From CAIYZT01 sp052387855 (GTDB lineage: Bacteria; Pseudomonadota; Alphaproteobacteria; Rhodobacterales; Rhodobacteraceae): DNA of 64,000 nucleotides. Numbering within the stretch: position 1 is the first letter of the stretch; the number at the start of each line of letters is the position of its first letter. The DNA lies in assembly GCA_052387855.1 (NCBI GenBank), contig JBQTIT010000031.1, positions 1-64,000 on the forward strand, read 5' to 3'. Position numbers and translations under genes: made by a program. The notes beneath the pieces were generated by a model. The model did not search any database. It saw only the letters and a program-made list of their open reading frames with translations, and was not told the origin of the DNA. Shown one piece after another: positions 33,576 to 42,716 of the stretch.

Positions 33576-34580
33576 GTGACGATGACCGCAAAAGCGCCGG
33601 GCCGGCAGGCCTTTAACATCCTGGCCGTCGTGCAATCCGGGCGCTTGCAATTCGAGGCGCTGCTGCTGGCGGCCTCGCTGCGCCGGTCAAGTCCGGGCTT
33701 CACCGGCAAGCTTTACCTGGCCGAGCCGCAGCAGGGCGGCGCCTGGCCGCGCGACCCCTCGGTCACCGACCCGGCCGTGCGCGCCATGCTTGAAGAGCTT
33801 GGCGCCACCTTTCTGCCCTTCGAGGCCCGGCATTTCGGCCAAAGCTATCCCAACGGCAACAAGATCGAGGCGCTGGCCCATCTGCCGGACGAGCCGTTCC
33901 TGTTTCTGGACACCGACACGCTGATCCTGGGCGACATCGGCGCCCTGCCCTTTGACTTCGCGCGCCCGGCCGCCTCGATGCGGCGCGAGGGAAGCTGGCC
34001 GCTGCCCCAGCCCTATCTGGGCTATGAACAGATCTGGGGCGCGCTTTACGCCCGCTTCGGGCTCGACATGGCCGCCTCGCTGGACCTTTCCCAGCCGGCC
34101 GAGTACTGGCAGCGCTATCTCTATTTCAACGCCGGCTGGTTCTTTGGCCAAAGCCCACGCCGTTTTGGCGCGCTGATGCTGGACTATGCGCTGTCGATCC
34201 GGGGCGACCCGCTACCGGAACTGGCCGCGCAAGAGCTGTATCCCTGGCTTGACCAGATCGTGCTGCCGCTGGCGATCCATGCGCAGGGGGGCGGACGGCC
34301 GGGGCCGGCGCTGGCGGGGATGGACGGCGATGTCACCTGCCACTATCGCCATGTGCCCCTGCTTTACGCCCGCGAAAGCGATCTGGCGGTGGCCGTGCTG
34401 GAAGAGGTCGCGCGCCAGCAGCCGCTGCGCAGGCTGCTGCGCGCGCATGAGCCAGTCCGTCTGATGGTCTACCAGAACCGCGGCCGCAAGGCGCGGGCGC
34501 TCTTTGACCGCGCCGACCTGCCCCGGCGCGAACAGGCCCTGCGCGCGGCGCTGAAAGAGGCCGGGCTCTGGCTGCGTTGA
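33576..34580 (+). CDS. Glycosyltransferase-like protein with DxD motif
   Basis: A 334-residue protein not assigned to a named family. It starts with a strand-helix unit (NILAVVQSG, LLLAASLRRSSPGFTGKLYLAEP) typical of GT-A glycosyltransferases and has a hydrophobic strand followed by D112-T-D114 (FLFLDTDTLILGD), the usual site for metal and nucleotide sugar. A later FNAGWFFG also recalls GT8-type enzymes. No membrane segment or signal is seen. Start is GTG at 33576 or ATG at 33582. Neighbours give no pathway clue. Confidence 0.6.
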   Translation: MTMTAKAPGRQAFNILAVVQSGRLQFEALLLAASLRRSSPGFTGKLYLAEPQQGGAWPRDPSVTDPAVRAMLEELGATFLPFEARHFGQSYPNGNKIEALAHLPDEPFLFLDTDTLILGDIGALPFDFARPAASMRREGSWPLPQPYLGYEQIWGALYARFGLDMAASLDLSQPAEYWQRYLYFNAGWFFGQSPRRFGALMLDYALSIRGDPLPELAAQELYPWLDQIVLPLAIHAQGGGRPGPALAGMDGDVTCHYRHVPLLYARESDLAVAVLEEVARQQPLRRLLRAHEPVRLMVYQNRGRKARALFDRADLPRREQALRAALKEAGLWLR

Positions 34581-34589
34581 GCCGGCGCG

Positions 34590-35180
34590 TCACATCCGCA
34601 GGATCGGCACCAGGGTCAGCACCAGAAGTCCCGCCATGGTCCAGTTGAAAAGTCGCAGGCGCATGGGATGCGCAAGGACCCCGCGCAGCCCCTCTCCCAG
34701 CCCCGCCCAAAGCGCGACCGAGGGCAGGTTGACGGCGCAAAAGACCGCCGCGATCAGAGCGATCTGCGCAGGCCCGCCCGCGCCGGAATAGGCGCCGACC
34801 GCCCCCAGCGCCATGGCCCAGGCCTTTGGGTTGACCCATTGAAAGGCGGCGGCGGCCCAGAACCCCATCGGCGCCGCCGCGCCGCGCGCCTGCGGCTCGG
34901 CCGAGCGGGCGATCTTCCAGGCCAGCCAGAGCATGTAAAGCACCGACAGCCCCTTGAGCGCCAGCATCAGCGCCGGAAAGGCGGCAAAGGCGGCGGCCAG
35001 CCCAAGACCGACCAGCAGCACCATCAGCGCGTGGCCCAGGCTGATGCCCGCCATGTGCGGCAGGGTCCGCCGAAAGCCGAAATTGACGCCCGAGGCCAGC
35101 AGCATCATGTTGTTCGGACCCGGCGTGACAGAGGTCACAAAGGCAAAGCCGATCAGCGCGATGATAAGGTCCTGGGTCAC
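34590..35180 (-). CDS. LysE/RhtB family exporter
   Basis: A 196-residue membrane protein with about six helices and the family motif TPGPNNMMLLASG in the first loop. LysE/RhtB proteins export amino acids or related metabolites. The GTG at 35180 gives the family-like N-terminus M-T-Q-D-L-I-I-A-L; an ATG at 35204 would add eight residues. It lies back to back with the sulfhydrylase gene and could export a sulfur or homoserine compound. Confidence 0.85.
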   Translation of the reverse strand: MTQDLIIALIGFAFVTSVTPGPNNMMLLASGVNFGFRRTLPHMAGISLGHALMVLLVGLGLAAAFAAFPALMLALKGLSVLYMLWLAWKIARSAEPQARGAAAPMGFWAAAAFQWVNPKAWAMALGAVGAYSGAGGPAQIALIAAVFCAVNLPSVALWAGLGEGLRGVLAHPMRLRLFNWTMAGLLVLTLVPILRM

Positions 35181-35355
35181 GATCGTCTCTTTCTGGCGGG
35201 GCATGGGGCTGCTGCCGGACAAAGCCCACCTTCGGGCGGAATGCAAGCCGGGGCGCCCGGCAGCGCTGTGCCGGTGGCGCGGGATGGCCCCGAAATGCCC
35301 CCTTCTCAGATCGCCCATTCGGTCCTAACCTTTGCCAAGCTTCAAGGAGATCGCC

Positions 35356-36645
35356 ATGAACGACAGACCACAGGGTTTCGACACGCTCGCCATCCACGCC
35401 GGCGCGGCGCCCGACCCGGCCACCGGCGCGCGGCAGGTGCCGATCTACCAGACCACGGCCTATGTCTTTCGCGATGCCGACCACGCGGCCAAGCTCTTCA
35501 ACCTTCAGGAAATCGGCTACATCTATTCGCGCCTGACCAATCCCACCGTCTCGGCGCTGGCGAACCGGGTCTGCGCGCTTGAAGGCGGCGCGGGCGCCAT
35601 CGCCTGCTCGTCGGGCCACGCCGCGCAGATCATGGCGCTTTTTCCGCTGATGGGGCCGGGGCGGAACATCGTCGCCTCCTCGCGGCTTTACGGCGGCACG
35701 GTCACGCAGTTCAGCCAGACGATCAAGCGCTTTGGCTGGTCGGCCAAGTTCGTCGACACCGACGATCTGGGCGCGGTGGCGCGCGCCTGCGACAAGAACA
35801 CCCGCGCGATCTTTTGCGAGACCATCGCCAACCCCGGCGGCTATGTCACCGACATTCCGGCCCTGGCCAAGATTGCCGACCGCAAGGGCATTCCGCTGAT
35901 CGTCGACAACACCACCGCCACGCCCTGGCTCTGCCGGCCGATCGAGATGGGCGCCACGCTGGTCGTGCATTCGGCCACCAAGTACCTGACCGGCAACGGC
36001 ACCGTCACCGGCGGCATCGTCGTGGACTCGGGCAAGTTCAACTGGTCGGCCACCGACAAGTTCCCCAGCCTCAGCGCGCCCGAGCCGGCCTATCACGGCC
36101 TGGTCTTTCACCCGACCCTGGGCGGGATGGCCTATACCTTTCATTCCATCGCCGTGGGCCTGCGCGATCTGGGCATGACGATGAACCCCCAAGGCGCCCA
36201 TTACACGCTGATGGGGATCGAGACGCTGGGCCTGCGCATGCAGCGCCATGTCGAGAACGCGGTCAAGGTCGCCGAATGGCTGGAAAAGGACCCGCGCGTG
36301 GAATTCGTCACCTACGCCGGGCTCAAGTCGAGCCCCTACAACAAGCGTGCCAAAAAGATCGTGCCCAAGGGCGCCGGGGCGCTCTTTACCTTTGCGATGA
36401 AGGGCGGCTATGACGCCTGCGTCAAGCTGATCGACAACGTCAAGCTGTTCAGCCACGTCGCCAACCTGGGCGACACGCGCAGCCTGATCATCCATTCCGC
36501 CTCGACCACCCACCGCCAGTTGACCGAGGAGCAGCAGGTCAAGGCCGGGGCGGCGCCGAACGTGGTGCGCCTGTCGATCGGAATCGAGGATGTGGCCGAC
36601 ATCATCGCCGACCTTGACCAGGCGATGGCAAAGGCGGCGGGCTGA
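35356..36645 (+). CDS. metY: O-acetylhomoserine sulfhydrylase
   Basis: A 429-residue PLP enzyme of the Cys/Met metabolism family. The cofactor lysine is in HSATKYLTGNGT, the SSGHAAQ loop and the C-terminal SIGIEDVADIIADLDQA are as expected. The length fits O-acetylhomoserine aminocarboxypropyltransferase, which uses sulfide to make homocysteine, rather than the shorter cystathionine enzymes. The ATG at 35356 has AAGGAG seven bases upstream. I saw no SAM riboswitch in the 175-base leader. A two-hairpin element follows its stop. Confidence 0.9.
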   Translation: MNDRPQGFDTLAIHAGAAPDPATGARQVPIYQTTAYVFRDADHAAKLFNLQEIGYIYSRLTNPTVSALANRVCALEGGAGAIACSSGHAAQIMALFPLMGPGRNIVASSRLYGGTVTQFSQTIKRFGWSAKFVDTDDLGAVARACDKNTRAIFCETIANPGGYVTDIPALAKIADRKGIPLIVDNTTATPWLCRPIEMGATLVVHSATKYLTGNGTVTGGIVVDSGKFNWSATDKFPSLSAPEPAYHGLVFHPTLGGMAYTFHSIAVGLRDLGMTMNPQGAHYTLMGIETLGLRMQRHVENAVKVAEWLEKDPRVEFVTYAGLKSSPYNKRAKKIVPKGAGALFTFAMKGGYDACVKLIDNVKLFSHVANLGDTRSLIIHSASTTHRQLTEEQQVKAGAAPNVVRLSIGIEDVADIIADLDQAMAKAAG

Positions 36646-36677
36646 GCTTTTCAGCGGCTTTCGCTGCCGCGCCGGAG

Positions 36678-36753
36678 CCCGGGGGTTTTCCACCCCCGGG
36701 CGCCTTTGTTTCAAAGGCGCCTCCCCCGGAGGATATTTGACCAAAGTGAATGG
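36678..36753 (+). repeat. Two-hairpin dispersed element, copy 2
   Basis: Almost identical to the copy after fnrL: hairpin CCGGGGG/CCCCCGG, then GGCGCCTTTG/CAAAGGCGCC with loop TTT instead of GGA, then CCCCCGGAGGATATTT and CAAAGTGAATGG. It lies between the convergent sulfhydrylase and SIMPL genes and may act as a terminator. Confidence 0.75.
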
Positions 36754-36764
36754 ACCGGGGCCGG

Positions 36765-37466
36765 CTATTGGTCGAGCGCAAAGACCAGCGTGACCGAAGC
36801 CGAAACGCCCACCTGGCCGGCGGCGGTGGGAATCCCCGCGTCCATCGCGGCCTCGAGGCGGAACATCGGCACCGGCGCGCCCTGGCCCGCGCCGTCGATG
36901 ATCGACAGGATTGGCCCCAGGCTGACCCCGGCGGCGCCGGCCAGGGTTTCGGCGCGCGCCATCGCATCGACCACGGCGCGCCGCCGCGCCTCGGCCAGGG
37001 CCGCCTGCGGGGCGGAGAGGCGAAACTCGATCCCGTTCAGCGTGTTGGCGCCGGCGCCGATCGCGGCGTCAAGAACCGGACCCAGGACGGCCAGATCGCG
37101 CACGGTGATGGTCAGGAGGTTCATCGCCGTGAAGCCGGTGATCCTGGGTGCGCCGGTCTCGTGGCCGGTCCAGTTCGGGTTCAGCGACAGGTTCGCAGTC
37201 TGGATATCGCCGGATTCGATCCCGGCGGCGGCGAGCCGGTCAAGCACGCCTTGCAGCGCGGCGGCATTGGCCGACATCGCCGCGCCGGCGCTGGCGCCCT
37301 CGCTGGTCACGCCCAGCGACAGCGCGGCGATGTCGGGGACGCTCTGCACGCTGCCCTCGCCCGAGACGGTCAGGGTGCCGGTTTCGGCCAGGGCCGGCGG
37401 GACGGGCGACATCAGGAGCGCGCAGAGCACACTCAGGCGCTGGACGAGGGCGGAAACGGACGGCAT
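36765..37466 (-). CDS. Periplasmic SIMPL-domain (DUF541) protein
   Basis: A 233-residue protein with a signal peptide (about residues 1-28, ending PPALA) and one SIMPL domain. Typical signs are the N-terminal TLTVSGEGSVQSVPDIAALSLGV, the central TVRDLAVLGPVLDAAIGAGAN and the final VSASVTLVFAL. E. coli YggE is a relative linked to oxidative stress, but the molecular role is unclear. The ATG at 37466 is chosen because it starts the signal peptide. Confidence 0.85.
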   Translation of the reverse strand: MPSVSALVQRLSVLCALLMSPVPPALAETGTLTVSGEGSVQSVPDIAALSLGVTSEGASAGAAMSANAAALQGVLDRLAAAGIESGDIQTANLSLNPNWTGHETGAPRITGFTAMNLLTITVRDLAVLGPVLDAAIGAGANTLNGIEFRLSAPQAALAEARRRAVVDAMARAETLAGAAGVSLGPILSIIDGAGQGAPVPMFRLEAAMDAGIPTAAGQVGVSASVTLVFALDQ

Positions 37467-37639
37467 CGGGGGGCCTTTCAAGGGGGCAGGGTTCGACTGC
37501 GCCCAGTGTGGCGCATCTTGCCGCCCGATCCTTGCGGAAAATTTGCCTTTTTCTTCCCTTCGGCAGAAAACTGCTTTAGGAACGGCGCGGGCGCACCAGC
37601 AGACTGCCGCGCCCCCATGGCATATGTTAGACGGACGGT

Positions 37640-40495
37640 ATGAAGCCTTCATTCGCCCTCGATTTCCGCGGTGACGCCATCGCCCTGCTGCACCGCACCT
37701 CGCGGGGCTGGACCGAGGTGGGCCGGACCGATTTCGCCCGCCCGGACATGGAAGAGGCGCTGTCCTTTCTGCGCGCGACGGCGCTGGAGCTGTCGCCGGG
37801 CGGGGTCAGCACCAAGCTGATCATTCCGAACGAGCAGATCCTGTACATCACCCTGCGGGCCCCCGGGCCGGATGCGGCGCGGCGGCGCAAGCAGATCGCC
37901 GCGGCGCTTGAGGGGCGCACGCCCTATGCGGTGGCCGATCTGGTGTTCGACTGGTCGGGCAAGGGAGACGAGGTACAGGTCGCGGTGATCGCCCGGCAGA
38001 CCCTGGCCGAGGCCGAGGGCTTTGCCCATTCCCACCGGCTGCGGCCCTTGTCGTTCGTGGCGGTGCCGCTGAGCGGCGATTTCGAGGGCGAGCCGTTTTT
38101 CGGCGCGACCTCGGTGGCCGAAGAATTCCTCGCGCCGGGCGAAAAGGTCGAGCGTGACCAGGACCCGGTGCGCGTCATCGGCCGCGAGGCGGAGCCCGCC
38201 CCTCAGGCCGCCGTCGCGCCGCCGGCCCCGCCCGAACCCGAGCCCGAGCCCGAGGTGGTTCCGGCGCCCGAGCCCGCGCCCGAACCCGTGGCGGCGGCGA
38301 AGGATGAGCCGGCGCCAGTCCCCGAGCCCGTGCTGCCCCCGGCACCGGCCGAAAATGCGGTCCCCACCGCCGAGGTTCTGCCGGCGGCGGCGGCGCCAGA
38401 GCCTGCCCTAGCGCCTGAGGCCCTGCCCGACGCCCCGGATTTCGAGACGGTTCTGGACCAGACCCCGGAGCCCGAGGCCGCCGTTGCCGAAGCGCCCGTC
38501 ACCGGGGCCGAGGCACCAGCCCTGCCCGATGACGCCCCGATCATGCTGGACGCCGCCGAAGAGGTGGCCGATCCGGCGGCAGCCGGCGGGTTTGCCAGCC
38601 GCTTTGCCTTTTTGAAGTCCTTCGCCGCGCGGCGCGACAGCCCGGCCCCGCGCGCCGAGGGGTCGGCCGATGCGCCGCCTCCGGCGCTGGCGGCCTCGCT
38701 GGCGCCAAGGGCATCGGCAGAGGCCCCGCGCGCGCTTTCCGTGACCTCGACCGAGATCGCCGCCGGCGGCTCGGCCCCGACGCGGTTTACCACATTCTCC
38801 AGCGGCGAAAGCCCGTCGGCGACCGCAGAGGACGCCGATTCCGGGGCAAAGGCGGCGGCGGGGCGGCCAAAGCTGGCAGCCGACCGGCCCGCGCCGGCCC
38901 GCCCCCTGGGCGCGAGCCCGGCCAAGGGCGCCGCCACGCGCGCGCCCAAGGCCAGGGGCTTTGGCTATTTCGTGACCGCCCCGACCATCATCGGGGCCAA
39001 GCCGTCGCGCCCGACCTCACCCGCCAGACCGGCGGGCAGTGCGGCACCCGCAGGGGCCAAGGCGGCCACGCCGGCCCGCCCTGCCGGGCGGCCGATCGGT
39101 CTGGGCGGCCGGCCGGTCGAGACGCGGGGCAAGACCAGGTACCTGGGGTTGATCCTGACCGGTATCCTGCTGGTTCTGCTGGCGCTGGTCGGCGCCTGGA
39201 GCACCATCCTCGCCTCGAACCGCGAGGACGCCGCGGCGACCGTCGCCGTGGCGCCGGCGGCCTCGGATCCGGCGGCCTCAGATCCGGGGGTCGCGGACGA
39301 TATTCCCGCGCCCGAGGATGAGATGCTGGCCGATCTTCAGGACCCGGCCGACTATCCCGCCGAGGACCCCGGCGCCGAGCCAGAACCCGCCGCCGCCGCG
39401 CCAGAACCGGCCCCCGCCCAGGCGCCGGCCGCCACCGCCGGTCTGACCCGGACCACGCCGGTGGGCGATGCGCAGGACGAGATCTTCCTGGCCGCGCTGG
39501 ACGCGCCGCCGCAGATGCCTGACCCTTCGGCGCTCGGCGCGCCATTGGGCACGCCCAGCGATGCCCTGCCCGCCCCCGCCATGCCGCCCCCGCCCTTTGG
39601 CACCGTCTACCAGTTTGATGCGGATGGCAGGATCATCCCGACGCCCGAAGGGATCGCCACTCCCGAGGGCGTTTTGCTTGTTGCGGGGCGGCCTGCGGTC
39701 GTTCCGGCAGCGCGGCCCGACGAGGTGGAGGCCATCGCGGCGGCGCTGGCGGCGGCGGCGGCGGCCACGGCGCAGCCCCCGGGCAGCGCCGGCGACCCCT
39801 CGACCACGGCGGCCGGTGCGCTGGACGCGCCACCCGAGAGCGCCGAGGCGGCGCCGGTCCCGGCAAATCCGGCGCTGGTCGGCAAGCGGCCGGCGCAGCG
39901 GCCGGCAGACCTGGTGCCGCCGGCCCAGAACGGCGCAGCCGAGGACCCGGCGCTGGCGCCGGCAGCCGGCAGCCGCTTTGCCAGCCTGCGGCCCGCGCCC
40001 CGCCCGGCGCTTGCCGCAGGGGCCGGTCTGGTCGACACGGCGGCGATCGACGCCGCCGTCGCCTCGGCCTCGCTTCTGACGGCCGCCGGTGTGCTTCCGG
40101 CGCCGGACGGCGCCCTCAGCTCCTCGCCAAAGCCGGCGACGCGCCCGGCCACGCTGGCCGCTGCCGCGCCCTCGGACGCGCCGGACGGTGACGCCGCCGC
40201 CGTTGCCGATGCCGAGCCCGAGCTTGACCAGCCGATGCCCGATCTGCCGACCAGCGCCTCGGTGGCCAAGCAGGCGACCGTGGTCGGGGCGGTGAACCTT
40301 TCCAAGCTGATGCTGATCGGCATCTACGGCACCGAGAGCGACCGCTACGCTCTGGTGCGCCAGACCAACGGCCGGCTGGTCAGGGTCAATGTCGGCGACA
40401 AGCTGGACGGGGGCACGGTCGTGGCCATCGCCGCATCGGAGCTGACCTATCAGAAGTCCGGCCGCAGCCTTGTCCTGACGATGCCGCGCACCTGA
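37640..40495 (+). CDS. GspL/PilM-like head, one helix and PilP/GspC-like tail fused
   Basis: A 951-residue single-pass protein. Residues 1-160 resemble the actin-like cytoplasmic domain of GspL/PilM (KLIIPNEQILYITLRAP, AALEGRTPYAVADLVFDW). Residues about 165-495 are very rich in Pro, Ala and Glu. A membrane helix lies at 501-523, followed by a second Ala/Pro-rich linker. Residues about 875-951 form a small beta domain like PilP/GspC (NLSKLMLIGIYG, GRLVRVNVGDKLDGGTVVAI). In type II secretion and type IV pili these parts are separate proteins; here one chain spans the envelope. No other pilus or secretion gene is nearby. Related proteins are sometimes labelled translation initiation factor 2, which the sequence does not support. 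Confidence 0.65.
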   Translation: MKPSFALDFRGDAIALLHRTSRGWTEVGRTDFARPDMEEALSFLRATALELSPGGVSTKLIIPNEQILYITLRAPGPDAARRRKQIAAALEGRTPYAVADLVFDWSGKGDEVQVAVIARQTLAEAEGFAHSHRLRPLSFVAVPLSGDFEGEPFFGATSVAEEFLAPGEKVERDQDPVRVIGREAEPAPQAAVAPPAPPEPEPEPEVVPAPEPAPEPVAAAKDEPAPVPEPVLPPAPAENAVPTAEVLPAAAAPEPALAPEALPDAPDFETVLDQTPEPEAAVAEAPVTGAEAPALPDDAPIMLDAAEEVADPAAAGGFASRFAFLKSFAARRDSPAPRAEGSADAPPPALAASLAPRASAEAPRALSVTSTEIAAGGSAPTRFTTFSSGESPSATAEDADSGAKAAAGRPKLAADRPAPARPLGASPAKGAATRAPKARGFGYFVTAPTIIGAKPSRPTSPARPAGSAAPAGAKAATPARPAGRPIGLGGRPVETRGKTRYLGLILTGILLVLLALVGAWSTILASNREDAAATVAVAPAASDPAASDPGVADDIPAPEDEMLADLQDPADYPAEDPGAEPEPAAAAPEPAPAQAPAATAGLTRTTPVGDAQDEIFLAALDAPPQMPDPSALGAPLGTPSDALPAPAMPPPPFGTVYQFDADGRIIPTPEGIATPEGVLLVAGRPAVVPAARPDEVEAIAAALAAAAAATAQPPGSAGDPSTTAAGALDAPPESAEAAPVPANPALVGKRPAQRPADLVPPAQNGAAEDPALAPAAGSRFASLRPAPRPALAAGAGLVDTAAIDAAVASASLLTAAGVLPAPDGALSSSPKPATRPATLAAAAPSDAPDGDAAAVADAEPELDQPMPDLPTSASVAKQATVVGAVNLSKLMLIGIYGTESDRYALVRQTNGRLVRVNVGDKLDGGTVVAIAASELTYQKSGRSLVLTMPRT

Positions 40496-40751
40496 TCCAG
40501 AGGCTCCTGTCCGGGCGGCCAGAGCTCAGCGGGGCAACCGGCGGCTCCGCCGGGCCCAAGGATCGGCCAACCGGACTGCTCGCGCAATCTTCACTGGAAA
40601 GCGGCCGAATCATGCGACAGCATTGCGCCAACAGCCCGATTCCCGAAAGCGAGCCGCAGGCCCGTCCCGGTGGATCGGCGCCCGGATTGAAAGCCAGACC
40701 GTCATGGACCAGATGAACTCCGCCTCCCCCTTGCCGGTCTGAAAGGGCCCG

Positions 40752-42716
40752 ATGGAAAACCTTCTCTACGAGGCCCTGATCTACCTTGGCGCGGCGGTGC
40801 TGATCGTGCCGCTGTCGGTGCGCCTTGGGCTTGGCTCGGTGCTGGGCTACCTGGCGGCCGGGGTGGTGATGGGCCCCGTCCTGGGCCTGGTCGGCGCCAA
40901 TACCGCCGATCTGCAGCATGTGGCCGAGTTTGGCGTGGTGATCATGCTGTTCCTGATCGGGCTGGAACTGGAGCCAAAGGCGCTGTGGGACATGCGCCAC
41001 CGGCTGATCGGACTGGGCGGCCTTCAGGTGCTTGGCACCACGGCCGCGATCATGGCGGTGCTGATGGCACTTGGCACCAGTTTCGGCGTTGCGATGATCG
41101 CGGGCATGGTCGGCTCGCTGTCCTCCACCGCCATCGTGCTGCAAACGCTGACCGAAAAGAACCTGCTGCGCACCGGCGGCGGCAGGGCGACCTTTTCGGT
41201 GCTCCTGACCCAGGACATCGCGGTCATCCCGATGCTGGCCATCGTGCCGCTGCTCGCGCTGGGGACCATCGAGGGGCCGACGTCGGACACCTTCGGCATC
41301 TCCAACCCCGAGGTTGCCGAAGAGGCGACCGGCGCGGTCGAGCCGATCATCACCCTGATCCAGACCCTGCCGGCCTGGGCCGCGACCGGGCTGACGCTGC
41401 TGATCGTGGCCGCCATCGTGCTGGGCGGGCAATACCTCAGCCGGCCGGTGTTCCGCTTTGTCCATGCCACGCGCCTGCCCGAGATGTCGACTTTTGTCGC
41501 CCTGCTCCTGGTGCTCAGCGCCGCCTTTCTGATGATGATCGTCGGCCTGTCGCCCGCCCTCGGCACCTTTGTCGCCGGCGTCGTGCTGGCAGGGTCCGAG
41601 TTTCGTCACCAGCTTGAGGCCGAGCTGAAGCCGTTCAAGGGGCTGCTGCTAGGGCTTTTCTTCATCACGGTGGGCATCGGGGTCAACTTTGCCGTGCTGC
41701 TGCGCGAGCCGATGCTGATCGCCGCGCTGACGCTGGGGCTGATCGGGATCAAGCTGGTGGTCCTGCTGGTCCTCAGCCTGGCGTTCAGGATCCGGGGCCG
41801 CGACCGCTGGCTTTTTGCCCTCGCCCTGGCCCAGGGCGGCGAGTTCGGGTTTCTGCTGGTCTCCTTTGCCCGCTCGTCGGGGGCGCTGGCGGTCGGCGAC
41901 GGACAGATCGCGCTTCTGGTGATCAGCCTGTCGATGCTGCTGGCGCCGATCCTGTTCATGGCCTACGAGCGTCTGGCCCGCCGCATCAGCGCGGCCCGCG
42001 CCGCCGACCAGCCCGACACCATCGACGAGCGCGGCGCGGTCATCATCGCGGGGGTCGGCCGCTTTGGGCAGGTGGTGAACCGGCTGGTGCGCTCGACCGG
42101 GCGCCGCACGGTCGTGCTGGACAACGATCTGGCCATCATCGAGCAGTTGCGCCGCTTTGGCGTCAAGGGCTTCTACGGCGATCCCTCGCGGCCCGAACTG
42201 CTGCACAGCGCCGGTCTAATGGAGGCCGAGGTGCTGGTGGTGGCCGTCAATGACCCGGTCGTCTCGACCCGGATCGTGCGCTATGCGCGCACCGTGCGCC
42301 CCGATCTGCACATCGTCGCCCGCGCCCGCGACCGGGTGCATGTTTACGAGCTGTTTCAGGCAGGCGCCAACGACACGGTGCGCGAGACCTTTGACTCGGC
42401 GGTGCGGGCTGGGCGGTATGTTCTGGAAAACATGGGATATTCAGAATACGAGGCGTCAAAGCTCTCGCAGACTTTCTGGCGGCTCGACCGCAAAGCGATG
42501 CGCGAATTGGCCGAGGTCTGGGTGCCGGGGCAGCCGGTCGACCAGAACCAGACCTACATCCGCCGCAGCCAGGAGCTGGAAAAGGAGATGGAGGCGGTGA
42601 TCATGAACGAGATCTTCGAGGTCCGCCCGATGGAGCCGGACCCGCCCGCCGAGGCTCAGCCCGCCGGCGGCGCGTCCGAGACGCCCGCCTCGGCAAAGGT
42701 CGCCATGCCCGAGTGA
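40752..42716 (+). CDS. CPA2 cation:proton antiporter with RCK domain (KefB/KefC type)
   Basis: A 654-residue protein. About twelve to thirteen membrane helices (residues 5-415) form a CPA2 antiporter core, with conserved IMLFLIGLELEP and the ion-binding region LLTQDIAVIPML. A cytoplasmic TrkA-N/RCK domain follows, with Rossmann motif GVGRFGQVVNRL near residue 435. Such proteins exchange K+ or Na+ for protons and respond to nucleotides or glutathione adducts. Its last 61 bases overlap the 3' end of cobT on the other strand. Confidence 0.88.
   Translation: MENLLYEALIYLGAAVLIVPLSVRLGLGSVLGYLAAGVVMGPVLGLVGANTADLQHVAEFGVVIMLFLIGLELEPKALWDMRHRLIGLGGLQVLGTTAAIMAVLMALGTSFGVAMIAGMVGSLSSTAIVLQTLTEKNLLRTGGGRATFSVLLTQDIAVIPMLAIVPLLALGTIEGPTSDTFGISNPEVAEEATGAVEPIITLIQTLPAWAATGLTLLIVAAIVLGGQYLSRPVFRFVHATRLPEMSTFVALLLVLSAAFLMMIVGLSPALGTFVAGVVLAGSEFRHQLEAELKPFKGLLLGLFFITVGIGVNFAVLLREPMLIAALTLGLIGIKLVVLLVLSLAFRIRGRDRWLFALALAQGGEFGFLLVSFARSSGALAVGDGQIALLVISLSMLLAPILFMAYERLARRISAARAADQPDTIDERGAVIIAGVGRFGQVVNRLVRSTGRRTVVLDNDLAIIEQLRRFGVKGFYGDPSRPELLHSAGLMEAEVLVVAVNDPVVSTRIVRYARTVRPDLHIVARARDRVHVYELFQAGANDTVRETFDSAVRAGRYVLENMGYSEYEASKLSQTFWRLDRKAMRELAEVWVPGQPVDQNQTYIRRSQELEKEMEAVIMNEIFEVRPMEPDPPAEAQPAGGASETPASAKVAMPE

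Noticed and set aside
35181..35355. SAM riboswitch before the sulfhydrylase gene
   Set aside because: No SAM-II or SAM/SAH core motif or pseudoknot pairing could be found by eye; the stretch looks like ordinary spacer.
37640..40495. Translation initiation factor 2
   Set aside because: No GTP-binding motifs are present; only the Pro/Ala-rich composition resembles the IF-2 N-terminal region.
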